This document shows, one piece after another, positions 1 to 9,039 of a stretch of 64,000 bases of DNA. The translations under genes and the position numbers were made by a program. Numbering within the stretch: position 1 is the first letter of the stretch; each line of letters starts with the position of its first letter. Origin of the DNA: Halorientalis marina (lineage in GTDB: Archaea; Halobacteriota; Halobacteria; Halobacteriales; Haloarculaceae); NCBI RefSeq assembly GCF_023028345.1, contig NZ_CP095487.1, positions 806,001 through 870,000 on the forward strand, in the 5' to 3' direction. The notes beneath the pieces were generated by a model. That model did not search any database and was not told the DNA's origin. It saw only the letters and a program-made list of their open reading frames with translations.

Positions 1-1367
1 TTGTGGAGGTACCACGCGACGCCGTAGAGCTGTTCGAGGTTGAGGACAATATCCGAGACGAGGTCTCCCGTCTGGTAGGTGCCCATCACGATCTCGGCCT
101 TGCCAGCGCCCTCGCCCTCGTCTGGCTTGAGACTGTAGAGGAGGATCGTGTTCAGGATGCGCCGGCCGTAGGGGATCGAATCGGGATCGACACGGTTGCG
201 GATGTCTTCGATGCAGACGCCGGGACGATCGATATTGATCCGCGTCAGTTCGTCGTCGAACAGGACGGCATCGATGTCGCCGTGCGTGACGAGGTCGGTC
301 TCCTCGATGAGGCGGGAGGCGTCCTCGTCGTCTGGGTCGGCCTCGGGATCCGCAGCAGTTGTGAGAATCTTCGAGAAGAGATAGATCATCCCCCGCGTGT
401 TCTGGTTGCCTTCGTCGGCGTAGTAGCGGGTCTCGAGGGCGTTGAGGAGAACGGGGTGGAACGGGTACGCGTCACGCATCTTCTGCGCGAGGTCGCTCGG
501 GATCTCGGAGTCCGAGACGTGGTCGTTGTCGGCGTACGCATCCACGTAGCCCGAGACGATTTCGCCGACCGCACTCTCGTCGATGTCGTCGATGAGGCGG
601 TGGCGGATGACTTCCTGCTTGCTCACCTTGCTACTCATATTGACCTCGGACGCGTTCTCGCGGTCGAGGATGTTGTGAACCTCCGAGCCCTTACGGAGGA
701 CGGACACGATGGCGAAGATGTCGCTGTCGTCGAGGTCGGCAGTTTCGAGAAGAGCCTGCAGGAAGCCACGATTCCGCTTCTTGCGGTCGCCGCTGAGCGG
801 CTCGAACCAATCCTCGAGTTCGTCCATCAGGTAGGCGACCGTGCGCCCGTCGACCGCCTCCTGAATTGTCTCCATGTCGGGATAGGGATCGAGGTCGCTG
901 TCGGACGGCTCGTAGCCAAGGATGTCGAAGAAGGGCTCCCAGAGGTAGTCCGGCTGGCGCTGCTGGAGGGAGACGGTGACCGCTTCCGAGTTATCGGCCT
1001 CGGGCAACGCATCGCTGAAACCATCGACGTGGCGGTCGCCGAACTCGCCAGCAGCCTCAGGGTCGGCGAAGCAGTGGTACATCGCCACCATCTGGTGGGA
1101 CTTCCCACTCCCGTACGGCCCGTAGAGGATGTGCGTGCCGTAGTTCGCATCACCACGGAGCGTGTCTCGGAGGTCGACAAACCCCTCGCGGAGCCCCTGT
1201 GTCATCAGCGTTCGGTCGAAGAACGTGGACGCGTCGGCCTCGAATTCGTCGTCTTCATCGACGTTGTAGAGCTTGACTTGGCCGTCGATTTCGCCCTCTT
1301 CTCGGAGTTCTTGGCTTATTGTGACCGTGTCCGCGATTGATTGTGAGAGAGATTCCGTACTGGCCAT
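1..1367 (-). CDS. DUF499-family P-loop ATPase, 3' end cut by window edge
   Basis: The reading frame is open from an ATG at 1367 to the window edge (about 455 residues visible, no stop). Residues 83-90 are a Walker A motif, GPYGSGKS, preceded by the 'TFFDRTLMTQGLREGF' stretch that DUF499 proteins carry before the P-loop. The rest is acidic and helical, with no membrane segment. DUF499 ATPases are recurrently found beside DUF1156 methyltransferases and helicases in predicted restriction-modification-like defence islands, and here it is divergent from exactly such a methyltransferase across a 203-base promoter region. It probably powers the DNA-handling complex. BREX PglY/BrxC-like ATPases are a more distant alternative. 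Confidence 0.8.
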   Translation of the reverse strand, partial: MASTESLSQSIADTVTISQELREEGEIDGQVKLYNVDEDDEFEADASTFFDRTLMTQGLREGFVDLRDTLRGDANYGTHILYGPYGSGKSHQMVAMYHCFADPEAAGEFGDRHVDGFSDALPEADNSEAVTVSLQQRQPDYLWEPFFDILGYEPSDSDLDPYPDMETIQEAVDGRTVAYLMDELEDWFEPLSGDRKKRNRGFLQALLETADLDDSDIFAIVSVLRKGSEVHNILDRENASEVNMSSKVSKQEVIRHRLIDDIDESAVGEIVSGYVDAYADNDHVSDSEIPSDLAQKMRDAYPFHPVLLNALETRYYADEGNQNTRGMIYLFSKILTTAADPEADPDDEDASRLIEETDLVTHGDIDAVLFDDELTRINIDRPGVCIEDIRNRVDPDSIPYGRRILNTILLYSLKPDEGEGAGKAEIVMGTYQTGDLVSDIVLNLEQLYGVAWYLH

Positions 1368-1570
1368 TTGATGTCATATACACCGTATGTTGGCCGCTTA
1401 AGTACTGTGTCTCATCGTCGATACATAATTCACGGTCGGGAACAAGCCAAGTAATTAAACAACATTTCTCGGATAAGACGGTAGTGCTATAGCGAGTGCT
1501 CTATTTCGTAACCTGCCAGTCGTAGACCAGAAACATATACAACCCTGCCGCGGGACGTAAGAGACAATCA

Positions 1571-4264
1571 ATGTCTCAAGAGATCGGACAGTCTGAGGAA
1601 AGCGAGCGTACGACTGCTCCTATCGAGAACGGATTCCCGATACGGCAACTCAATGACATCGCTGAAAAGGAGGGGTACGGTGGAGCGCGACAGTGGTACC
1701 GGCCTATTTATACGATGCATAAATGGTGGGCCCGGCGCTTAGGCAGCACGTTTAGAGCGATTTCCCTGTATTCGCTCCTTGACGACCCAGACAGCATTGA
1801 TGTCTACGAACCCGGTGCTGATCAGCAGCTATCGTCGTTCGAAGGAGGAAGAAACGATCTTGAGCGACTAATCTCATCGGTATCGATTGAAAAACCGGAC
1901 GCATTGTGGGAACTTTATCCGAAGGATGTTCGCATTTCCGACAAGAAGATACTCGACCCGTTCATGGGAGGTGGTACTTCACTTGTAGAGGCGTCGCGAT
2001 TCGGAGCGGAATGTCACGGACGAGATCTCAACCCTGTGGCGTGGTTCGTGACGAAAAAAGAGATCGACGCCGGTTCAACCGATCCGGAGAAGTTGGAAGC
2101 AGCGTACGACAAGATTGAAGCGAGCGTCGCAGACGAACTGAAGCAGTACTACAAGACTCCCTGTCCGAATCATCCAAAAGAACACGACGCCGACGTGATG
2201 AACAGCTTCTGGGTGAAGCAACTGGGTTGTGTCTCTTGTGGAGAGACGGTCTCGTTATTTGGCGACTACCGGGTCGGAAAAGGCCGATACGAGAACGATG
2301 ACAAGTATAGCGTCTTCTGTCCGAGTTGCGAGTCGGTGGTTTACGCTGACGACTGGCAAAGCGACACGACCTGTTCGGAGTGCGGCCACGAGTGGGTGCC
2401 ACAAGAAGGGACCGTGAGTGGCAGTAGTTACACCTGCCATAAGTGTGGGCAAAAGTACGGTATTACGGACGCTATCCAAGAGCAGGGCGGTTACGATCTG
2501 AAATACTTCGCTATTGAGTATCACTGTCCGATATGCGACGACCGTCGAGATTACGATAAGAGCGATACAAAGGGTTACCGTTGCGTTCGCGAGGAAGACA
2601 TCAAATTGTACGAGAAGGCGGAGTCACGATGGGAGAATAGCCCCGATCTTCACGGCTATGTCCCAGATGAGCCGATACCAGAGGGACATATGACCTCAGA
2701 TCGTAACCCACTGTTTGATCACGGTTATGAACATTGGGAGGATATGTTTTCACCCAGACAGCTACTGTGTTTCGGACTGTTCCTCAAAGAGGTTGAGGAA
2801 ATAACTGACAAAAACATACGAGAATTCCTTCTTCTCACATTCACCGACTCGTTGTGCCGGAATTCGATGATGTGTGCGTATAGTGAAACCGCTAACCAAA
2901 TTAATCACTTATTCAAAACAAACGCGTTCGATCCACCGACGCAACCGACTGAGAGTAACTTTTGGGGTGCCGATTATGGTACCGGAACATTCCAATCAAC
3001 GTGGGATAAGACAATTCGTGGAGTTAAATGGGCGAACGCTCCGACTGATCGCTATATTGAATATCCACAGCGGGACGGCTTCCCGGATATTCCGGTAAAT
3101 AGAGATCTTGACGAACCAGACACAGTTGAGACTTCCCCGTTCGCTCAGCCGATTGGTCAAAACACAACAGTCGAACAGGGAGATGTTCGGGATATTGGTG
3201 TCGAAAACGAATATGATGCCGTGATCACTGATCCCCCATACTACGACAATATCCTTTACTCGGAGATCTCCGACTTCTTCTATGTCTGGCAGAAAGTCTT
3301 ACTTGAGGAGGAGTACGAGTGCTTTGAGGGCGAACGGACGCCACACGAGGATAGCATCGTTGCCAACCCGTTCCTCAAAAAAGGTGAAGAGGAGTTCGAA
3401 CAAGAACTTGGTGAGGCATTCTCGTCCATTCAGCAGGCGCTGAAACAGGATGGTCTACTCGCGTTCACCTACCACCATAGCGACTCGGAATCGTGGGGGG
3501 AGTTGCTTCAATCATTGTGTGAGGCTGAGTTCGAGGTGACGGCAACCTATCCGATTACTGCAGACGTTAGTAAATTCATCGAAGGCGAAGCGGTCGAGTT
3601 CGACATCGTCATCATCGCTCGCCCAGCAACCGAGCGCAAACCCATTTCGTGGAACAGCCTCCGACGCAACATCTACCGAACAGCGCAAAAGACCCGGCAG
3701 CGTCTTGAAGAAAATCGTGATCTCTCTCGCGGCGATGTCGGTGTCGTTGAGATGGGGCGGTGTTTCCACGAGTATTCGAAGCACCACGGCAAGGTCGAAC
3801 GTGCTGGTGAGACGATGACCGCCAAGGAAGTCGTAGACGAGATTTACGGCGTTATTCAGCACGGCAGTGACATTGGCGAGATTGATGTCTTCCTCGACTT
3901 ACTGGAGACTCCGAGTGCATCCTACGACGACCTCAACAAGCTCTGCCGCGGGACGAATGCCACGCCCGAGCGTATGGAAGATATGCGACTCTACCGGATG
4001 GACGACGGCTTTAAGCTCGGGACGTGGGACGACGAGAAGCGCATCGCCTACATCCAGTCACGCGTCGACAGCGACGAAGAACTCACTGACCTCGACAAGG
4101 CGCAGTTCCTCCGCTACCGGTGGGAACACGGCAAGTCCGTCTCCGAATACCTCGGTGAATGGGAGATTACCGACGATCTGCGAGAGCTGTGTGAAGGACT
4201 GGCCGATGCAACCGGCGACGACACCTACCGGAACATTCTGGAATCGCGGCTAAGCGACTTCTGA
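1571..4264 (+). CDS. DUF1156 adenine/cytosine-N4 DNA methyltransferase
   Basis: An 897-residue SAM-dependent DNA methyltransferase. Residues about 25-70 are a DUF1156 domain ('YTMHKWWARRLGSTFRA'). SAM motif I, DPFMGGGTS, starts near residue 129 and catalytic motif IV, TDPPYY, lies near 552-557, a motif set typical of amino-methyltransferases. The roughly 420 residues between them hold at least five CxxC pairs (for example CVSCGE, CPSCES, CSECGH, CHKCGQ, CPICDD), so a zinc-ribbon array is inserted in the fold. Upstream lies TATA-like 'catatacaac' about 35 bases before the start. With the DUF499 ATPase and SNF2 helicase nearby, it is the likely self-marking enzyme of the defence module. Its target sequence cannot be read from the gene. 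Confidence 0.9.
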   Translation: MSQEIGQSEESERTTAPIENGFPIRQLNDIAEKEGYGGARQWYRPIYTMHKWWARRLGSTFRAISLYSLLDDPDSIDVYEPGADQQLSSFEGGRNDLERLISSVSIEKPDALWELYPKDVRISDKKILDPFMGGGTSLVEASRFGAECHGRDLNPVAWFVTKKEIDAGSTDPEKLEAAYDKIEASVADELKQYYKTPCPNHPKEHDADVMNSFWVKQLGCVSCGETVSLFGDYRVGKGRYENDDKYSVFCPSCESVVYADDWQSDTTCSECGHEWVPQEGTVSGSSYTCHKCGQKYGITDAIQEQGGYDLKYFAIEYHCPICDDRRDYDKSDTKGYRCVREEDIKLYEKAESRWENSPDLHGYVPDEPIPEGHMTSDRNPLFDHGYEHWEDMFSPRQLLCFGLFLKEVEEITDKNIREFLLLTFTDSLCRNSMMCAYSETANQINHLFKTNAFDPPTQPTESNFWGADYGTGTFQSTWDKTIRGVKWANAPTDRYIEYPQRDGFPDIPVNRDLDEPDTVETSPFAQPIGQNTTVEQGDVRDIGVENEYDAVITDPPYYDNILYSEISDFFYVWQKVLLEEEYECFEGERTPHEDSIVANPFLKKGEEEFEQELGEAFSSIQQALKQDGLLAFTYHHSDSESWGELLQSLCEAEFEVTATYPITADVSKFIEGEAVEFDIVIIARPATERKPISWNSLRRNIYRTAQKTRQRLEENRDLSRGDVGVVEMGRCFHEYSKHHGKVERAGETMTAKEVVDEIYGVIQHGSDIGEIDVFLDLLETPSASYDDLNKLCRGTNATPERMEDMRLYRMDDGFKLGTWDDEKRIAYIQSRVDSDEELTDLDKAQFLRYRWEHGKSVSEYLGEWEITDDLRELCEGLADATGDDTYRNILESRLSDF

Positions 4265-4270
4265 AAATCT

Positions 4271-4993
4271 CTACTTTACGCTGACTACGGGGATGACCTC
4301 ATCCCATTTAAAATCTAATTCACCTTCCAAAGGTTCCGTATCAGCAGAAGTTATCTGAATCTTCTTTTCCACCCATTCGATCTCTCTAAAATCGTCCGCA
4401 TTTATTCGCGGTTCCGTATCTACGAGTGGTTGAGTGAAATCTCCGTCTTTCGAGGTCTCAACACGAATCGGACGCGTTTCCCATTTATCGTTGCCCTCTT
4501 CGAAATCCTCTGAATCCTTTCGATCACCAAACCGGATGATGGTATGGTTACCGTTTGGTGGTGAAGCTTCGGAGTGTGCATAGAACAAATCAAATTGTGC
4601 GGACTCATTTCGATTCAAATCGATTCTCGTTGGAGAACCTGATTCATTCCAAGTTGGTACTATATCGACAATATACTTCTTTTGTACTGTAACTTCGTAC
4701 GATTTGAATCCGCCTCCTGGAGCAACGTCTGGCCGCTCCTCAGTCGTTTCTCTATAACCAATGAGTCGGATTCTCGGTTTACAATTAGAAGCAACTGATC
4801 TACCTTTATTTGAAACCTCCACCCGGTATCTCCCCCAAGTCATCGGCTCTTCATAGTGTGACTCTCCCTCTTTGATGATCCCCGACGCAAAGGCCAGTTT
4901 CGGACGTGAATAGAACCTCCATAGCCATTTTGAACCGAGTGTGGCGACGAGTCCTCCAATCGCACCAGATAGTAACGTCGTAGTGAGACTCAT
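4271..4993 (-). CDS. Membrane-anchored protein of unknown function
   Basis: A 240-residue protein starting at the ATG at 4993 (MSLTTTLLSG); an in-frame ATG at 5050 would add 19 unlikely residues. One N-terminal hydrophobic segment (SLTTTLLSGAIGGLVATLG) is followed by a mostly beta-strand soluble domain ('YRVEVSNKGRSVASNCKPRIRL', split by charged turns), suggesting an anchor plus an Ig-like or similar domain. I recognise no catalytic motif. It is more AT-rich than its neighbours and sits on the opposite strand between methyltransferase and helicase, its stop only 6 bases from the methyltransferase stop. This suggests a later insertion into the module, or a membrane sensor/effector belonging to it. 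Confidence 0.75.
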   Translation of the reverse strand: MSLTTTLLSGAIGGLVATLGSKWLWRFYSRPKLAFASGIIKEGESHYEEPMTWGRYRVEVSNKGRSVASNCKPRIRLIGYRETTEERPDVAPGGGFKSYEVTVQKKYIVDIVPTWNESGSPTRIDLNRNESAQFDLFYAHSEASPPNGNHTIIRFGDRKDSEDFEEGNDKWETRPIRVETSKDGDFTQPLVDTEPRINADDFREIEWVEKKIQITSADTEPLEGELDFKWDEVIPVVSVK

Positions 4994-5128
4994 ATTCGCG
5001 CATCTCGCCCCTTTATAAAAAGAGTGAGTCTTTTCCTTCGCTATCGTCACCCTTCTAAATCGGAGTCAAATACGGTGTAGTCTATTCACCACAGATATAC
5101 AAACGAGCGGGTAGCCAGAAGAGAGTAG

Positions 5129-6886
5129 ATGACGAAAGACACCCTCGTGGATGTCGAATTCCGCCACGAGGATACCGAAGAGTTGGTGTTACGAGCCACC
5201 AACACGTCCTCGTTAGAAGAGCACCTTCTCACAGTACAGGCCAACCGCCTCCAAGCTGGCCATCCAGACTCGGAACTTCGTTCCCTCTCACATCTCGATG
5301 AGGAAAACGTCAAACTTCTCGAACATCAGGTGGACGCCGCTCACCGCGCCCTCTTCGAAATGGACGGCAAGGCCCTCCTCGCCGACGAGGTCGGCCTCGG
5401 GAAGACTATCGAGGTTGGGATGATCCTCAAGGAGATGCACTACCGCGGTACCGACGACGCGGTGCTCATCCTCACACCGGCGCAGCTCGCCCAGCAGTGG
5501 CAGGCCGAGATGCTGGAGAAGTTCGGCCTTGACTTCACCTGCAACTACGACGACGACTTCGCCGGATTCGATGCCCACGACCACATCATCGCCAGCATCG
5601 ACACCGCCAAGAGCGATCGTCATCGCTCGACCGTTCTCGCCCGCGATTGGGATGTCCTCGTGCTGGACGAGGCCCACTACGTGAAGAACGAGGATACCGA
5701 TCGCTACGCCCTGCTCGAGAAGCTCTCCTACGACTACGCGTTCTTCCTCACGGCGACCCCTATCCAGAACGACGTCACCGACCTCTATAATATCATCTCG
5801 CTCCTCCGCCCGGGCCTGTTCGGCACACGCGAGGCGTTCCACAACTACTTCGTCAACTCCTCGCAGGAGACGCTGGTCAACCGCAACGAACTCCAGAACC
5901 GGCTCCGCGAAGTGATGATCCGCAACCGCCGCGAAGAGACGGACATCGACTTTACGCCGCGCAACGTCACCACGCACACTTTCGATCCGTCGCCGGAGGA
6001 GCGCGACCTCTACGAGGCTGTCACCGACTACGTTCGGACGGCGTACCGCGAGAGTCAGGGCCAGAAGCTCGTCCTGATGACACTCCAGAAGGAGGTCGTC
6101 AGCAGCCCCGCAGCACTCAAACAGACCGTCGAGCGCCAGCTCGAAGGCGACGACGTGAAACCCGAACACGTCGCCCCGCTCAAGCAGATTCTGGAGCGAA
6201 TCGACGCCATCGAAACGCCAACCAAGCTCGAACGCGTCCAACGCATCACTCGCGAGGCTCGAGACCGCGTCGACAAGGGCCGGGTGATCGTCTTCACGCA
6301 GTTCCGGGCAACCCAACAGGAGTTGCTGGAGACACTCGACGAAGAGGGGTACACCACACATCCGTTTCACGGTGGCCACTCCAGCGACGAGAAGGAGGAA
6401 ATCGTCGAGCGGTTCGAGGAGGAAGGCGGTGTCCTCGTCTCGACGGATGCGATGAACGAGGGGCGCAACCTCCAGTTCTGCAACGTGATGGTCAACTACG
6501 ACCTGCCGTGGAATCCGATGAAAGTCGAACAGCGCATCGGGCGCATTCACCGGATCGGACAGGATCGCGAGGTCTACGTGTTCAACACCGCGCTGAAAGA
6601 TACCATCGAGGAATACGTGCTGGAACGGCTCTACCACAAGATCGACCTGTTCCAGCAGTCTGTCGGCGAACTGAGCGAGATCCTCACCCGGCTGGAGGAG
6701 ACCGGTCGTAACTTCGAGGACGAGGTGTTCGAGCGGTTGGTCGAAGCGGACTCCGAGATCGAGCTGGAGAACGACTTCGACGCGATGGCCGTCGACCTGC
6801 AGGAGCAGCGCGACCTTGCCGACAAGGTCGAGGACTTCAACAGCGGTGTCTTCGAGGGGTTCGACTTGGGGGCCAGCGATGACTGA
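5129..6886 (+). CDS. SNF2/RapA-like DEAD/DEAH helicase
   Basis: A 585-residue superfamily 2 ATPase with both RecA-like lobes: motif I at residues 85-93 (ADEVGLGKT), motif II DEAH at 180-183, 'FLTATPIQND' (motif III), and motif VI 'QRIGRIHRIGQ' near 467. These are the signature of SNF2/RapA translocases. Bacterial and archaeal relatives in defence modules are usually about 950 residues with a long C-terminal extension; here the protein ends after the motor and the next gene overlaps it by 8 bases, so the extension is probably supplied in trans. Strong codon bias (GC3 high) contrasts with the AT-richer methyltransferase. Confidence 0.9.
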   Translation: MTKDTLVDVEFRHEDTEELVLRATNTSSLEEHLLTVQANRLQAGHPDSELRSLSHLDEENVKLLEHQVDAAHRALFEMDGKALLADEVGLGKTIEVGMILKEMHYRGTDDAVLILTPAQLAQQWQAEMLEKFGLDFTCNYDDDFAGFDAHDHIIASIDTAKSDRHRSTVLARDWDVLVLDEAHYVKNEDTDRYALLEKLSYDYAFFLTATPIQNDVTDLYNIISLLRPGLFGTREAFHNYFVNSSQETLVNRNELQNRLREVMIRNRREETDIDFTPRNVTTHTFDPSPEERDLYEAVTDYVRTAYRESQGQKLVLMTLQKEVVSSPAALKQTVERQLEGDDVKPEHVAPLKQILERIDAIETPTKLERVQRITREARDRVDKGRVIVFTQFRATQQELLETLDEEGYTTHPFHGGHSSDEKEEIVERFEEEGGVLVSTDAMNEGRNLQFCNVMVNYDLPWNPMKVEQRIGRIHRIGQDREVYVFNTALKDTIEEYVLERLYHKIDLFQQSVGELSEILTRLEETGRNFEDEVFERLVEADSEIELENDFDAMAVDLQEQRDLADKVEDFNSGVFEGFDLGASDD

Positions 6887-8039
6887 CGCCGCCCTTGCAG
6901 TCACAGAGCGGGCTGTCGAGCGGTTCGCTGAGAGTTATCTCACGTCTCTCGGAGCCGAGATTACGAAGGAGGGACGGCGGTGGACGGTCACCCTTCCCGA
7001 GGGCACCCCCACTGATCTTGAACTGGATGGGGCGGTGCTGGAGATCACCGACGATCCGAATGATATAGACGAGGGGCCCTTCGCCATCGCTCCAGAGAGT
7101 CCATTCGTAGAGCGGATGCTCGACGAAGCGGCCGATCGAACCCCCATCGGTTCACTAGCGCTGACTGGCGAGCGGGTAGACATCCAGCTTCCGCCGTGGC
7201 TGACTGATGGCCCGGTCGACGTTGTGGATCAGACGTTCACGCCGTACTACGACCGGCGGGCGGTCTGTGCGCTCTTTCACGTTGGAATCGAGACCGTCAG
7301 CGAATATCAGCGAGAAGAGCTTCACGCCATCGCGATCGATCTCAACGATCACGAGGAGCGTCCCCGGCTCGCAGACACGTATCTTGAGCTGACTGATGAC
7401 GGACAACCGGAACTCGACGAGGGGCGGGCTATCGACGAGCAGGAGCTGACGGACACACTCGATGTTGCATGTGCCACCCTCGAAGACGAGCTATCGTCGA
7501 CGGTACGAGAGACTCGTGAGCGGGCGACACGTGCCGCCGAGGTCGAACTTGACGAGTATCGCCAGTTCGTGCGCCAGCGACGTGACGAACTATCGGACGA
7601 GATTGATAGCCTGACGACGCGAATAGAGGACGTGACCGAAACGATCGACACTGTCTCCCAACAGGAGGAACGCGTTAATGCGCTCCGGAAGCGGAAGGAA
7701 CTCCGAGCAGAACGGGATGATCTCCGTTCCGAATTGGACGACTTGACCACCAAGATTGAAGCTGGATTCCCCGACAAGCGCCAAGAGATACGGGAGCGTC
7801 ACGCCCTCACTGTTCGTCTGCGACCGGTGGCTGCGACAGCAGTTTCGTTCGAACGTGGCGATCTCGATCTTACGCTTGGAGCTGACGAGACTACAATCTC
7901 GAAATCGTACGGATACGCCCTCGGTGCCGGCGTCGTAGAGGAAGTCGCCTGCGACAGGTGTGGACAACAACTGACGGCCGAGAACCCGCTGGATATAGAT
8001 GGGAAGCAAACGGTGGGAGCAGCCTGCTGTGACGATTAA
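6879..8039 (+). CDS. Helicase-partner protein: C-terminal extension plus coiled coil and zinc site
   Basis: A 386-residue protein whose ATG (6879) overlaps the helicase stop as ATGACTGA, implying translational coupling. Residues 1-180 form an alpha/beta domain like the C-terminal extension of RapA-type helicases. Residues about 195-300 are a long coiled coil (repeated 'RDELSDEIDSL' style heptads). The C-terminus carries CDRCGQQ and a GAACC pair that can bind zinc. No motor motifs are present. I infer that it is the detached C-terminal half of the SNF2 protein, giving DNA recognition or dimerisation; the homology claim is from sequence character rather than an alignment. Confidence 0.75.
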   Translation: MTDAALAVTERAVERFAESYLTSLGAEITKEGRRWTVTLPEGTPTDLELDGAVLEITDDPNDIDEGPFAIAPESPFVERMLDEAADRTPIGSLALTGERVDIQLPPWLTDGPVDVVDQTFTPYYDRRAVCALFHVGIETVSEYQREELHAIAIDLNDHEERPRLADTYLELTDDGQPELDEGRAIDEQELTDTLDVACATLEDELSSTVRETRERATRAAEVELDEYRQFVRQRRDELSDEIDSLTTRIEDVTETIDTVSQQEERVNALRKRKELRAERDDLRSELDDLTTKIEAGFPDKRQEIRERHALTVRLRPVAATAVSFERGDLDLTLGADETTISKSYGYALGAGVVEEVACDRCGQQLTAENPLDIDGKQTVGAACCDD

Positions 8040-8043
8040 GCGG

Positions 8044-8748
8044 TTAGTCAACCACCCGATAGAGGAGAACATCTGAAGGGTGAGCGAGAACGCTCCCCAC
8101 CAGAGCATCGGTGGTTGACCCGGCGGTCGAAACACCGAACGCACAGACGGAAGCTGGATCCCGATACCCAACGTCGATCAGAGTCTCTCGTAGCTTGGGC
8201 GCCAACTCTGCCTTCCCCACATCGACTGTTGGCACTCCCGCATCGCGGAACGCCTCGAAAGCCGCCGATGTCCTCGACAACACGAGTTCGCCGGAGTGCA
8301 GGAAAGAAAACTCCTCGTCGAGGATTGCCAGCAACCGCTCTTGCCGATCAGGGTCGTCAACAACGTTTGCCCATTCGAGGTCATCCGAAGCTGACTCACC
8401 GGAGTAGGTATCTACGTCATTCCCGTCGAGAAGATCGACAACGTCGTCTGGGAATGCCGCTTCGGCTTGTCCACGGTAGAAGTCCCATATGTCCGTCTTC
8501 TGTACGGTTGACCGCTCCTCGTTCGAGAGGAGGCCGTGAAAGGTTGCAGGCACATACAGATCTCCAAGACGAGGTTCCGTGGGTGTTCGACCGAGTGTAG
8601 CCTGCGTCTGAGATGCGAAGACCGTCGAGTCGGCCAACCGTTCGAGAGAGCGGTTAGCAACAAGCAGTGACGGATCGAGCAGTACGTCGATCGGTGGTTG
8701 GAATTTACGGTCGAGTTCAGTTCGGAGTTGGTCGTTACCCGTGCTCAT
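8044..8748 (-). CDS. PIN-like protein of unknown function
   Basis: A 234-residue acidic protein. The start chosen is the ATG at 8748 (MSTGNDQ); an in-frame ATG at 8790 adds residues of unlike character. Early residues 'IDVLLDPSLLVA' followed by 'DLYVPATFHGLL' resemble the first strand aspartate and the following region of PIN-domain nucleases. Later acidic residues exist, but I could not place all four PIN catalytic aspartates. It is convergent with the helicase-partner gene (stops 4 bases apart), so it could close the defence module as a nuclease effector. Fold assignment is tentative. Confidence 0.6.
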   Translation of the reverse strand: MSTGNDQLRTELDRKFQPPIDVLLDPSLLVANRSLERLADSTVFASQTQATLGRTPTEPRLGDLYVPATFHGLLSNEERSTVQKTDIWDFYRGQAEAAFPDDVVDLLDGNDVDTYSGESASDDLEWANVVDDPDRQERLLAILDEEFSFLHSGELVLSRTSAAFEAFRDAGVPTVDVGKAELAPKLRETLIDVGYRDPASVCAFGVSTAGSTTDALVGSVLAHPSDVLLYRVVD

Positions 8749-9039
8749 TGCTATTTTAGCTAGTACAATTCCTGAGAAAGCATAAGTCACTCCGATTTAG
8801 AGGGATCGGCGTTATTGTTTGCAGATAGAACCGAATGGCTCCTTCCCGACCTTTCATAAAACCAAATTCCTCTTGTGCGCCACTGGGGACGCTCTATGCA
8901 GTCATGTGGAAAAACGAAAAACTATCGGCGATGCTGTCTGCGTTCAAGCCGGTCTTGTGGCGGATACTGGCCGTTTGGAGGTCCGTATTGCTCACGACCT
9001 TCGGAAAAGATTCCTGTGCTAAGAAAATGTGTGTTGACT

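Noticed and set aside
3..1340. Long + strand open frame over the first gene
   Set aside because: It is the reverse frame of the DUF499 ATPase, whose minus-strand reading contains a clear Walker A motif and natural start.
5288..6904. 538-residue minus-strand frame opposite the helicase
   Set aside because: High-GC third positions create long antisense frames; the + strand has all SNF2 motifs.
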